Shown here: positions 8,117 through 18,214 of the stretch, piece by piece | How the letters are laid out: the number at the start of each line of letters is the position of its first letter | How positions within the stretch are numbered: the first letter of the stretch is position 1 | DNA from: Kitasatospora cinereorecta | GTDB taxonomy: Bacteria > Actinomycetota > Actinomycetes > Streptomycetales > Streptomycetaceae | NCBI RefSeq assembly: GCF_024172095.1 | Contig: NZ_JAMZDX010000005.1 | Location: 496,001-560,000 of the forward strand | DNA length: 64,000 nt | Direction: 5' to 3' | The notes under the pieces: generated by a model | The model's input: only the letters and a program-made list of their open reading frames with translations | Database searches by the model: none | What the model was told of the DNA's origin: nothing | Made by a program: the position numbers and the translations under genes

Positions 8117-8581
8117 TCAGCCGTCGGTGGCGCGCAGCCGGTCGCTGACCGTGCCGAGGCTGTCGGCGAGGCCGGTGAGCTGTTCGGGGGTGAGCACGTC
8201 GATCAGCGCCGCGCGGACGGCGGCGACATGGCCGGGCGCCGCTTCGCGCAGCACCCGCCAGCCCTCCTCGGTGATCTCGGCGAAGACGCCGCGCACGTCG
8301 CTGGGACAGGACCGGCGACCCACCAGTCCGGCCTTCTCCAGCTGGGTGATCTGGTAGGTCAGCCCGCTCTTGGAGGTGATCAGCCGGTCGGCCAGGTCGG
8401 TCATCCGCAGTGAGCCGTCCGGTGCCGCGGAGAGCTGGACGAGGATCTCGTACTGGGTGTGCGACAGCCCGGCGTCGTCCTTGAGCTGCCGCTCGAGGTG
8501 GCGGGCGACCAGGTTGGTGGCGGCGACGAAGCCCCGCCAGGCGGCCATCTCGTTCTCGTTGAGCCAGCGGGGTTCGTCCAT
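8117..8581 (-). CDS. MarR-family transcriptional regulator
   Basis: A 154-aa winged-helix protein of typical MarR size. The DNA-recognition segment is SLRMTDLADRLITSKSGLTYQITQLEKAGL, followed by the wing around RSCPSDVRGVFAEITEEG. It likely represses itself and the divergent dioxygenase gene through the two TTCAAATT-centred palindromes in the gap. A -10-like TAGGAT (8588-8593 complement) lies six bases before the ATG, so its mRNA is probably leaderless and one operator overlaps its promoter. The inducer is presumably a phenolic or quinone compound, by analogy with other MarR/dioxygenase pairs; this is inference. Confidence 0.88.
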   Translation of the reverse strand: MDEPRWLNENEMAAWRGFVAATNLVARHLERQLKDDAGLSHTQYEILVQLSAAPDGSLRMTDLADRLITSKSGLTYQITQLEKAGLVGRRSCPSDVRGVFAEITEEGWRVLREAAPGHVAAVRAALIDVLTPEQLTGLADSLGTVSDRLRATDG

Positions 8582-8601
8582 GGGGCCATCCTACCCCGGT
8601 T

Positions 8602-8656
8602 GTTCAAATTCGAACTCGGGTGTACCGTCGGAAGCAGAACGGTTCAAATTTGAACC
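8602..8656. promoter_or_regulatory. Paired MarR operator candidates
   Basis: GTTCAAATTCGAAC (8602-8615) and the perfect palindrome GGTTCAAATTTGAACC (8641-8656) share the core GTTCAAATT. They are strikingly AT-rich for this genome. One covers the marR promoter, the other sits just before the dioxygenase RBS, so a single repressor could shut both. Confidence 0.75.
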
Positions 8657-8670
8657 ACCAGGAGGACCCG

Positions 8671-9453
8671 ATGAGCACCGCCACCCCGGAGCGCATGCCC
8701 GCGCTCTACCTCTCCCACGGCGCCCCGCCGCTCGCCGACGACCCCGTCTGGCCCGGCCAGCTCGCCGCCTGGTCCGCCGAACTGCCCCGGCCGAAGGCCG
8801 TCCTGATGGTCTCCGCCCACTGGGAGGAGGCGCCCCTGGCCATCGGCGCCACCACCACCCTCCCCCTGGTGTACGACTTCTGGGGCTTCCCCGAGCACTA
8901 CTACCGGGTCCGGTACGCCGCTCCGGGCGCGCCCGAACTCGCCGAGAGCGTCCGCAAGCTGCTCCGTACCGCCGGCACGCCCGTGCAGGACGTCCCCGAC
9001 CGGGGCCTGGACCACGGCGCGTACGTGCCGCTGGTGGAGATGTTCCCCGCGGCGGACGTGCCGGTGCTGCAGATCTCGCTGCCCACCCTGGAGCCGCAGC
9101 GGCTGCTGGAGATCGGCCGTCGGCTCGCCCCGCTGCGGGACGAGGGCGTGCTGATCGTCGGCAGCGGCTTCTTCACCCACAACCTGCGGGCCCTCTCCGC
9201 CGACGGCCGGGTCACCTCGGTGATGGCCGAGTTCGACGACTGGGGACGGCGCGCGCTGGAGGCCCACGACCTCGACGCCCTGCTCGACTTCGAGCACAAG
9301 GCACCGGCCGGCCGGCTTGCGCACCCGCGCACCGAGCACTTCGCCCCGCTGTTCGTCACCCTCGGCGCGGGCGAGGCCGACCTCGGCGCGCAGCGCAGCG
9401 TGATCGACGGCTTCTGGATGGGCCTGGCCAAGCGGTCGATCCAACTCGGCTGA
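8671..9453 (+). CDS. Class III extradiol dioxygenase (LigB/DODA type)
   Basis: A 260-aa protein of the LigB superfamily closest in style to 4,5-DOPA dioxygenase/YgiD. The features are YLSHGAPPL (metal-binding His), VSAHWEE (second His), the GLDHGAYVPL motif, and GSGFFTHNLR near the middle. These non-haem iron or zinc enzymes cleave catechol-type rings or act as related oxygenases in the cytoplasm. Start ATG 8671 follows AGGAGG at 8660-8665. The gene is divergent from MarR and preceded by a strong palindrome, which suggests induction by an aromatic compound. The natural substrate is not deducible. Confidence 0.85.
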   Translation: MSTATPERMPALYLSHGAPPLADDPVWPGQLAAWSAELPRPKAVLMVSAHWEEAPLAIGATTTLPLVYDFWGFPEHYYRVRYAAPGAPELAESVRKLLRTAGTPVQDVPDRGLDHGAYVPLVEMFPAADVPVLQISLPTLEPQRLLEIGRRLAPLRDEGVLIVGSGFFTHNLRALSADGRVTSVMAEFDDWGRRALEAHDLDALLDFEHKAPAGRLAHPRTEHFAPLFVTLGAGEADLGAQRSVIDGFWMGLAKRSIQLG

Positions 9454-9490
9454 GGCGTACGGTCCGTCCTCGGCAGCCGGCAGTCCGTTC

Positions 9491-10117
9491 TCAGTAGCCG
9501 ACGGTGAAGCGCTCGCCGAGGTGGCGGGGCTGCTCGATCTCGTCGACCAGGGCCGCCGCGTAGTCGGGGATGGAGATCCGGCTGCGGCCCTCGCCGTCCA
9601 GCACCGCGTGGTCGGTGCCGGTGCGGTAGTGGCCGGTGCGCTCGCCCGCCTCCAGCGTCTCGGCCGGGCTGAGCACCGTCCAGCCCAGGTCGGCGACGGT
9701 TTCGAGGTAGGCGAGCGCCTCGCCGTGCGCGTGCAGGGTCTGCCGCATCGGCTCCGGCAGCCCCGGCGCGTCCCAGACCCGTACGCCGGGCCGCAGCAGC
9801 AGGCTACCCGCGCCGCCGACCACCACCAACCGCGGTGCGTCGCCGCCGAGTTCACGCAGACCGGCGACCAGGGCGTGGGCCGCCGGGGCGACCAGCCGGC
9901 CGCCGCCGACCGCGCTCACCAGCACGTCCTGCCCGGCGGCGACGCGGGCCACGTCCTCCGGATCGAGCACGTCCGCGGGCAGGACCGCGATCGCCAGGCC
10001 CTGGTAGCGGTCGAGGTCGCGGACCACCGCCGTCACCTCGTGGCCGCGAGCCAGCGCCTCGGTCACGATGCACCGGCCGATGTTGCCGTTCGCCCCGATC
10101 ACGGCGATCCGCGCCAC
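9491..10117 (-). CDS. NAD(P)-binding atypical SDR-family protein
   Basis: A 208-aa Rossmann-fold protein with the atypical-SDR nucleotide motif VIGANGNIGR at residues 6-15 and VVGGAGSLLL in the middle. It resembles the COG2910/NAD(P)H-binding (NmrA/YwnB-like) group, whose members are reductases or redox sensors of uncertain substrate. The catalytic YxxxK of classical SDRs is absent. GTG 10117 has AAGGCGGG upstream. It is convergent with the dioxygenase gene (37-bp gap) and divergent from the acyl-CoA synthetase gene. Confidence 0.78.
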   Translation of the reverse strand: MARIAVIGANGNIGRCIVTEALARGHEVTAVVRDLDRYQGLAIAVLPADVLDPEDVARVAAGQDVLVSAVGGGRLVAPAAHALVAGLRELGGDAPRLVVVGGAGSLLLRPGVRVWDAPGLPEPMRQTLHAHGEALAYLETVADLGWTVLSPAETLEAGERTGHYRTGTDHAVLDGEGRSRISIPDYAAALVDEIEQPRHLGERFTVGY

Positions 10118-10246
10118 GAGCTGCCCGCCTTCCGTCTGCCCCCGGCCCCATCACTACCACGCGGACGGTCGGACCGACGGCAGCGGCACGAGCGCGGCCG
10201 GACGAGGAGGCGCCGACTGCCCCCGCCGACTGCCTCCGTCCGGGTA

Positions 10247-10266
10247 ACACCCCCGAACGGGGGTGT
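10247..10266 (+). promoter_or_regulatory. Inverted repeat upstream of the acyl-CoA synthetase gene
   Basis: Perfect 9-bp arms ACACCCCCG and CGGGGGTGT are separated by AA, ending 33 bp before the ATG. It could be an operator or a 5'-UTR hairpin. The gap 10118-10299 holds nothing else distinctive. Confidence 0.45.
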
Positions 10267-10299
10267 GCAGGCCGCCCCCGCAGTGGGCACAGTGGCCGC

Positions 10300-11832
10300 A
10301 TGCAGACTCCACTCACCGTGATGGACTTCCTCGACCGGGCCGAGCAGGTCTACGGCGACCGGATCGGGATCATCGACGAACCCCTGCAGCCCGCCGAATC
10401 CTGGGGCGAGGTCGACTACCGGCGGATGGCCCGGCTGGCCCGCGCCCAGGCCGCCGGACTGGACCGGCTCGGCGTCGGCCCCGGCGAGCGGGTCGCCATC
10501 GTCTCGCACAACTCGGCCCGCCTGATGACCGCGCTGTTCGGGGTGAGCGGCCACGGCCGGGTGCTGGTCCCGATCAACTTCCGGCTGCGCGCGGAGGAGG
10601 TCGCGTACATCGTCGAGCAGAGCGGCGCCTCGGTGCTGCTGGTCGACCCCGAGGTGGACGAGGCGCTGGCCGGCATCGCGGTCAAGCACCGCTTCGTGCT
10701 CGGCACCGAGAGCGACGCGCAGCTGTACGACTTCGAGCACGAGCCGGTGGCGCACCCGATCGACGAGAACGACACCGCGACCATCAACTACACCAGCGGA
10801 ACCACCGCCCGCCCCAAGGGAGTCCAGCTCACCCACCGCAACATCTGGCTGAACGCGGTGCTGATGGGCCTGCACTTCGGCGCCGGCGACCGGGACGTCT
10901 ACCTGCACACCCTGCCGATGTTCCACGCCAACGGCTGGGGGCTGCCGTTCGCGCTCACCGGGCTCGGCGCGCAGCACGTGGTGCTGCGGAAGGTCGACGG
11001 CGCGGAGATCCTGCGCCGGATCGAGCGGCACGGGGTGACCTTCCTGTGCGGCGCGCCCGCCGTGGTGTCCATGGTGCTGGCCGCCGCCGAGACCTGGGAC
11101 GGGCCGGTCCCCGGCCGCGACAAGGTCCGGATCATCGTGGCCGGCGCGCCGCCGCCCACCTCCGTGGTGCAGCGCGTCGAGGAGGAGCTGGGCTGGGAGT
11201 TCATGCAGATCTACGGCCTGACCGAGACCTCCCCGGTGGTCACCGTCAACCGCTCGCGCGCCGAGTGGGACGCGCTGCCGGCCGCCGAGCGGGCCGAGAA
11301 GCTGGTCCAGGCCGGCGCCCCCGCGCTCGGCACCCAGCTTCGGGTGGACGGGCAGGGCGAGGTGGTGGTCCGCTCCAACACCGTGCTGGCGGGCTACTGG
11401 AACCAGCCCGAGGAGACCGCCGCCGCCCTGCGCGACGACTGGTTCCACACCGGCGACGGCGGCACCCTCACCGACGGCTACCTGACCATCTCCGACCGCA
11501 AGAAGGACGTCATCATCACCGGCGGGGAGAACGTCTCCTCCATCGAGGTGGAGGACTGCCTCTACGACCACCCGGCGGTCGCCGAGGTCGCGGTGATCGG
11601 CGTGCCGGACGAGAAGTGGGGCGAGACGATCAAGGCGCTGGTGGTCCGCCGCGAGGGCCACGACGTCGGCGAGGCCGAGCTGATCGCGCACTGCAAGCAG
11701 CGGCTGGCCGGCTACAAGGCACCCACCTCGGTCGAGTTCCGCGCGGACCTGCCGCGCACCACCACCGGCAAGCTGCAGAAGTTCCGGCTGCGCGAGCCGT
11801 ACTGGGCCGGACGGGAACGCAAGGTCAACTGA
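10300..11832 (+). CDS. Acyl-CoA synthetase (AMP-dependent ligase)
   Basis: A 510-aa member of the ANL superfamily with every core motif: P-loop-like NYTSGTTARPKGV (about residues 164-176), the YGLTETSPV motif (A5), WFHTGDGG (A7), SDRKKDVIITGGENV (A8) and the catalytic lysine in TTTGKLQKF near the end. It activates a carboxylate, probably a fatty acid, to acyl-AMP and then acyl-CoA in the cytoplasm. Homology begins at ATG 10300 (MQTPLTVMDFLDRAE). A GAF-LuxR regulator lies convergent just downstream, an association that may be functional. Chain-length preference cannot be inferred. Confidence 0.88.
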   Translation: MQTPLTVMDFLDRAEQVYGDRIGIIDEPLQPAESWGEVDYRRMARLARAQAAGLDRLGVGPGERVAIVSHNSARLMTALFGVSGHGRVLVPINFRLRAEEVAYIVEQSGASVLLVDPEVDEALAGIAVKHRFVLGTESDAQLYDFEHEPVAHPIDENDTATINYTSGTTARPKGVQLTHRNIWLNAVLMGLHFGAGDRDVYLHTLPMFHANGWGLPFALTGLGAQHVVLRKVDGAEILRRIERHGVTFLCGAPAVVSMVLAAAETWDGPVPGRDKVRIIVAGAPPPTSVVQRVEEELGWEFMQIYGLTETSPVVTVNRSRAEWDALPAAERAEKLVQAGAPALGTQLRVDGQGEVVVRSNTVLAGYWNQPEETAAALRDDWFHTGDGGTLTDGYLTISDRKKDVIITGGENVSSIEVEDCLYDHPAVAEVAVIGVPDEKWGETIKALVVRREGHDVGEAELIAHCKQRLAGYKAPTSVEFRADLPRTTTGKLQKFRLREPYWAGRERKVN

Positions 11833-11868
11833 GCCTGGGTCGACCGAACCGACACCGAGCCGACCGGC

Positions 11869-12708
11869 TCAGTCGACCAGGCCCGACTCCCGTGCGGTGA
11901 GGGTGAGTTCGACCCGGTTGCGGGCGCCCAGCTTGTGCATCGCGCCCTTCAGGTAGCCGGTCACGGTGTTGCGGGTGAGGCCCAGCTGGGCGGCGATCTC
12001 CGGATTGGTCCGGCCCGTCGCCGCCCAGCGGAGCACCTCCAGTTCGCGCGGGGTGAGCCGGCGGGCCGACGCCGGCTGCCGCGGCGCCTCCCCCGGGCGC
12101 CCGGCGGGCCGATCGACAGGCTGAGCGGTAGGCCGCCCGGCGGGTCGATCGACGGCCGCGGCGCACCAGGCGGCGGCGCCCGCCAGCGCCCGCGTCGCCG
12201 CACCCGCCAGCCCCGCCACCGAACCGATCCGGACGTCGCCGAACGGCACCACCGAACGCAGCGACGCGTACACCACGCCGTGCACCACCCCGTCCGCCAC
12301 CAGCGGCACGGTCAGCATCGCGTACAGGTCCTCGGCGCAGACCGCGGCGTCGTAGTGGTGCGAAATGGTGGTCGCCGCACGGTAGTCCGACACCCACGTC
12401 GGCGCCCGCTCCGCCAGCGCCCGGCCGCCGAGACCGGTGCCGATCGGCACGTCCAGATCGTGCAGCAGCTCCGCCCGGGTGCCCGCCCAGTGCCGCAGCA
12501 CCATCAGGCCCGGCCGCTCCACCCGGTCCGGGACCCCGACCAGACCCACGTCCGCCCCGCACTCGCTCACCACCCGGCGGGCCAGGTCGCCCAGCACCGC
12601 GTCACGGACCAGCGCGGCCGCCCGGGCGTCCACGCCCGCCGCGTCCACGCCCGCCGCGCCCGCGGAAACCCGCTCCACTCCGGTGGAAGCCCCGTACACC
12701 CCGGTCAC
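11869..12708 (-). CDS. GAF-domain LuxR-family regulator
   Basis: A 279-aa protein with an N-terminal GAF-like sensor (about residues 30-175, including VPIGTGLGGRALAERAPTWV and LTVPLVADGVVHGVVYASLR) and a C-terminal LuxR HTH (LTPRELEVLRWAATGRTNPEIAAQLGLT). The linker at about residues 187-212 contains a duplicated VDRPAGRP unit, visible as a DNA repeat around 12093-12155. Such regulators commonly sit beside acyl-CoA synthetase or acyl-CoA dehydrogenase genes in actinomycetes, so the convergent upstream ligase is the likely functional partner. GTG 12708 is the presumed start, but the RBS is weak and an internal start near the GAF domain is possible. Confidence 0.82.
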   Translation of the reverse strand: MTGVYGASTGVERVSAGAAGVDAAGVDARAAALVRDAVLGDLARRVVSECGADVGLVGVPDRVERPGLMVLRHWAGTRAELLHDLDVPIGTGLGGRALAERAPTWVSDYRAATTISHHYDAAVCAEDLYAMLTVPLVADGVVHGVVYASLRSVVPFGDVRIGSVAGLAGAATRALAGAAAWCAAAVDRPAGRPTAQPVDRPAGRPGEAPRQPASARRLTPRELEVLRWAATGRTNPEIAAQLGLTRNTVTGYLKGAMHKLGARNRVELTLTARESGLVD

Positions 12709-12818
12709 GGCGCGATTCTCACACGGAGATCAGCCGCCCACCAGGGTTGCGCCACCCCCTACTCGCCGGTGTTCCCAACTGGTAGGACTGAGCCACCGAC
12801 AGGAAGGACGACCCACCC

Positions 12819-13607
12819 ATGGCAGACCTCTCCGCCCTGCTCGACGACCTGCGCGCCGAGAACGCCGACCTGGACGCACTGGTGACCCGCCTCGACACCG
12901 ACGGGCTCGCCACCCCGACCCCCTCACCCGGATGGACCGTCGCCCACCAGCTCTCCCACCTCGCCTGGACCGACCGCTGGTCGCTGCTCTCCGCCCACGA
13001 CCCGGACGGCTTCGCCGCCGCCCTCGCCAAGGAGTACGCGACCGGCGCCGACGCCGTCGACCGCGGCGCCGCCGAAGGCGCCGGCGAACCACCCGTCACC
13101 CTGCTCGCCCGCTGGCGGGCCGGCCGCGAGGAAGTGCTCGCCACCCTCGCCGCCGTCCCCGCAGACACCCGGCTGCCCTGGTTCGGCCCGCCGATGAAGG
13201 CCCCCTCCATGGCCACCGCCCGACTCATGGAGACCTGGGCCCACGGCCAGGACGTCGCCGACGCCCTCGGCGCCACCCGCACCCCCACCGCGCGCCTGCG
13301 CCACATCGCCCACCTCGGCGTCCGCACCCTCGGCTTCGCCTTCGCCATCAACGGCCACCCCTCCCCCGAAACCCCCGTCCGGGTCGAACTCACCTCCCCC
13401 GACGGCGACCTGTGGACCTGGGGCCCCGACGACGCCACCGACCGCGTCACCGCCCCCGCCCTCGACTTCTGCCTCCTCGTCACCCAGCGCCGCCACCGCG
13501 ACGACCTCGCCGTCACCGCCCACGGCCCGGTCGCCCACGCCTGGCTCCCCATCGCCCAGGCCTTCGCCGGCCCACCCGGCCCCGGCCGCCCGCCCCGCAA
13601 CGGCTGA
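12819..13607 (+). CDS. TIGR03084-type DinB-fold metal-binding protein (maleylpyruvate isomerase family)
   Basis: A 262-aa protein. The N-terminal four-helix DinB/MDMPI-like domain has the metal-ligand histidines in WTVAHQLSHLAW (about residues 48-59) and ETWAHGQDVADA (about 137-148). The C-terminal part resembles the SCP2-like MDMPI C-terminal domain. The TIGR03084 group is actinobacterial and of unknown reaction; related proteins are mycothiol-dependent isomerases or transferases, so a mycothiol link is plausible but unproven. RBS AGGAAGGA precedes ATG 12819. It is followed 30 bp later by the racemase gene and may be co-transcribed with it. Confidence 0.78.
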   Translation: MADLSALLDDLRAENADLDALVTRLDTDGLATPTPSPGWTVAHQLSHLAWTDRWSLLSAHDPDGFAAALAKEYATGADAVDRGAAEGAGEPPVTLLARWRAGREEVLATLAAVPADTRLPWFGPPMKAPSMATARLMETWAHGQDVADALGATRTPTARLRHIAHLGVRTLGFAFAINGHPSPETPVRVELTSPDGDLWTWGPDDATDRVTAPALDFCLLVTQRRHRDDLAVTAHGPVAHAWLPIAQAFAGPPGPGRPPRNG

Positions 13608-13637
13608 CCGCACCGGCGTGTATGCCAGAGTGGCCCG

Positions 13638-14330
13638 ATGAAGACCATCGGGTTGATCGGCGGGATGAGCTGGGAATCGACGGCGGAGTACTACCGCCTG
13701 CTGAACGTCCTGGTGCGCGAGCGCCTCGGCGGGCTGCACTCCGCGAAGTGCGTGCTGTACTCGGTCGACTTCGCGGAGATCGAGCGGCTGCAGGTTGCCG
13801 GGCAGTGGGAGGAAGCGGGCGAGGTGCTCGCCGCCGCGGCGCGGTCGCTTGAGGCGGCCGGCGCCGAACTGCTGCTGATCTGCACCAACACCATGCACAA
13901 GGTCGCCGACCAGGTGGCGGGAGCCGTCGCCGTACCGCTGCTGCACCTGGCCGACACCACGGCAGAGGCCGTCCTCGCGGCGGGCCTCGGCAAGGTCGGC
14001 CTGCTCGGTACGGCGTTCACCATGGAGCAGGACTTCTACCGCGAGCGGCTCGCCTCGCACGGCCTGGACGTCCTGGTCCCGGACGCTGCGGGGCGGGCCG
14101 AGGTGCACCGGGTCATCTACGAGGAACTGTGCCTCGGCATCGTCCGCGACGACTCCCGGGCCGCGTACCGGGCGGTGATCGCCGACCTGGTGGCGTCCGG
14201 CGCCGAGGGCATCGTCCTCGGCTGCACCGAGATCGAACTCCTCGTCCGCCCCGAGGACAGCCCCGTCCCCCTCTTCGCCACCACCCGCCTCCACGCCGAA
14301 GCCGCCGTCCGCACCGCCCTCACCACCTGA
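13638..14330 (+). CDS. Aspartate/glutamate racemase-family protein
   Basis: A 230-aa cofactor-independent racemase. It begins with IGLIGGMSWESTAEYY and carries the two catalytic cysteines in CTNTMHK (about residues 83-89) and GCTEIELL (about 195-202), both intact. The cytoplasmic family interconverts L- and D-aspartate or glutamate for peptidoglycan or secondary products. The substrate is not settled by sequence; the GGMSWEST form is typical of the aspartate-racemase (YgeA-like) branch, whose members can have broad specificity. Confidence 0.88.
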   Translation: MKTIGLIGGMSWESTAEYYRLLNVLVRERLGGLHSAKCVLYSVDFAEIERLQVAGQWEEAGEVLAAAARSLEAAGAELLLICTNTMHKVADQVAGAVAVPLLHLADTTAEAVLAAGLGKVGLLGTAFTMEQDFYRERLASHGLDVLVPDAAGRAEVHRVIYEELCLGIVRDDSRAAYRAVIADLVASGAEGIVLGCTEIELLVRPEDSPVPLFATTRLHAEAAVRTALTT

Positions 14331-14433
14331 CGGCCGCCGTCGTACCGGTCAGTGGTGCTGCTGGTATTCGGTACCCCGTCCCACTCCACGCCCTGCTCCC
14401 TCCGCGCCCTGCCGCCGGAGCATTCTCCCTCGC

Positions 14434-14784
14434 CTACGCCTGCGCGAACCGTCGGGTGGGTGCGTGGACGTCCCAGCCGTCGAGGGTGGCGGTGAGGGCG
14501 AAGGCGGGGTCGTCCGCGTGCGGGTTCCAGCCGTGGTCCAGGGCGAGGTCGAGGACGGCGCGGACGGTGCCCGGGGTCGGGTACGAGCTGTCGGTGGCCG
14601 CACCCCACGGGCCGAGCGGGCCGGCGGAGACCAGGGTCGCCGCCAGCGTGACGCCGCGCCGCGCGGAGATCCGCAGGTGCACGCAGCGCTGCTCGTCCGG
14701 GACGGTCCCGACGTAGCCGATCTGCCCGCTCCACAGGTACTCGGCGTCGCCGATCCTCAGCCGCCGCAGTCGCCGTTTCCCCAT
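14434..14784 (-). CDS. Conserved hypothetical protein
   Basis: A 116-aa protein with no family I can name. It begins MGKRRLRRLRIGDAEYLW and has regularly spaced aromatic and Gly residues (GPWGAATDSSYPTPG, DHGWNPHA), suggesting a small all-beta domain. There is no signal peptide or membrane segment. Codon use matches its neighbours, which supports it being real. A TACCCT -10-like element ends six bases before the ATG, so it may be leaderless. It lies downstream of the dnaE2 terminator hairpin and is probably an independent unit. Confidence 0.6.
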   Translation of the reverse strand: MGKRRLRRLRIGDAEYLWSGQIGYVGTVPDEQRCVHLRISARRGVTLAATLVSAGPLGPWGAATDSSYPTPGTVRAVLDLALDHGWNPHADDPAFALTATLDGWDVHAPTRRFAQA

Positions 14785-14795
14785 CCTCCGAGGGT

Positions 14796-14853
14796 AGTGC
14801 CGCGTCGGGCAACCTTCGCCCCTCGACGGGCAAAGGCTGCCCGACGCGGCACT
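14796..14853 (-). terminator. Long near-perfect hairpin after dnaE2
   Basis: Perfect 16-bp arms AGTGCCGCGTCGGGCA (14796-14811) and TGCCCGACGCGGCACT (14838-14853) are extended inward by CCTT/AAGG and GCCC/GGGC pairs, giving almost 58 bases of hairpin. It lies 10 bp past the dnaE2 stop and before the next minus-strand gene, so it most likely terminates the mutasome operon. Its length and symmetry also resemble a small repeat element. Confidence 0.75.
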
Positions 14854-14863
14854 GGCCGCCCGG

Positions 14864-18157
<3,294 letters not shown>

Positions 18158-18214
18158 CGCGGTTCGTGCTCCGTGGTGCAGGCCCCCCTGCGGTTCGGTC
18201 GGTCGGTCGGGTCA

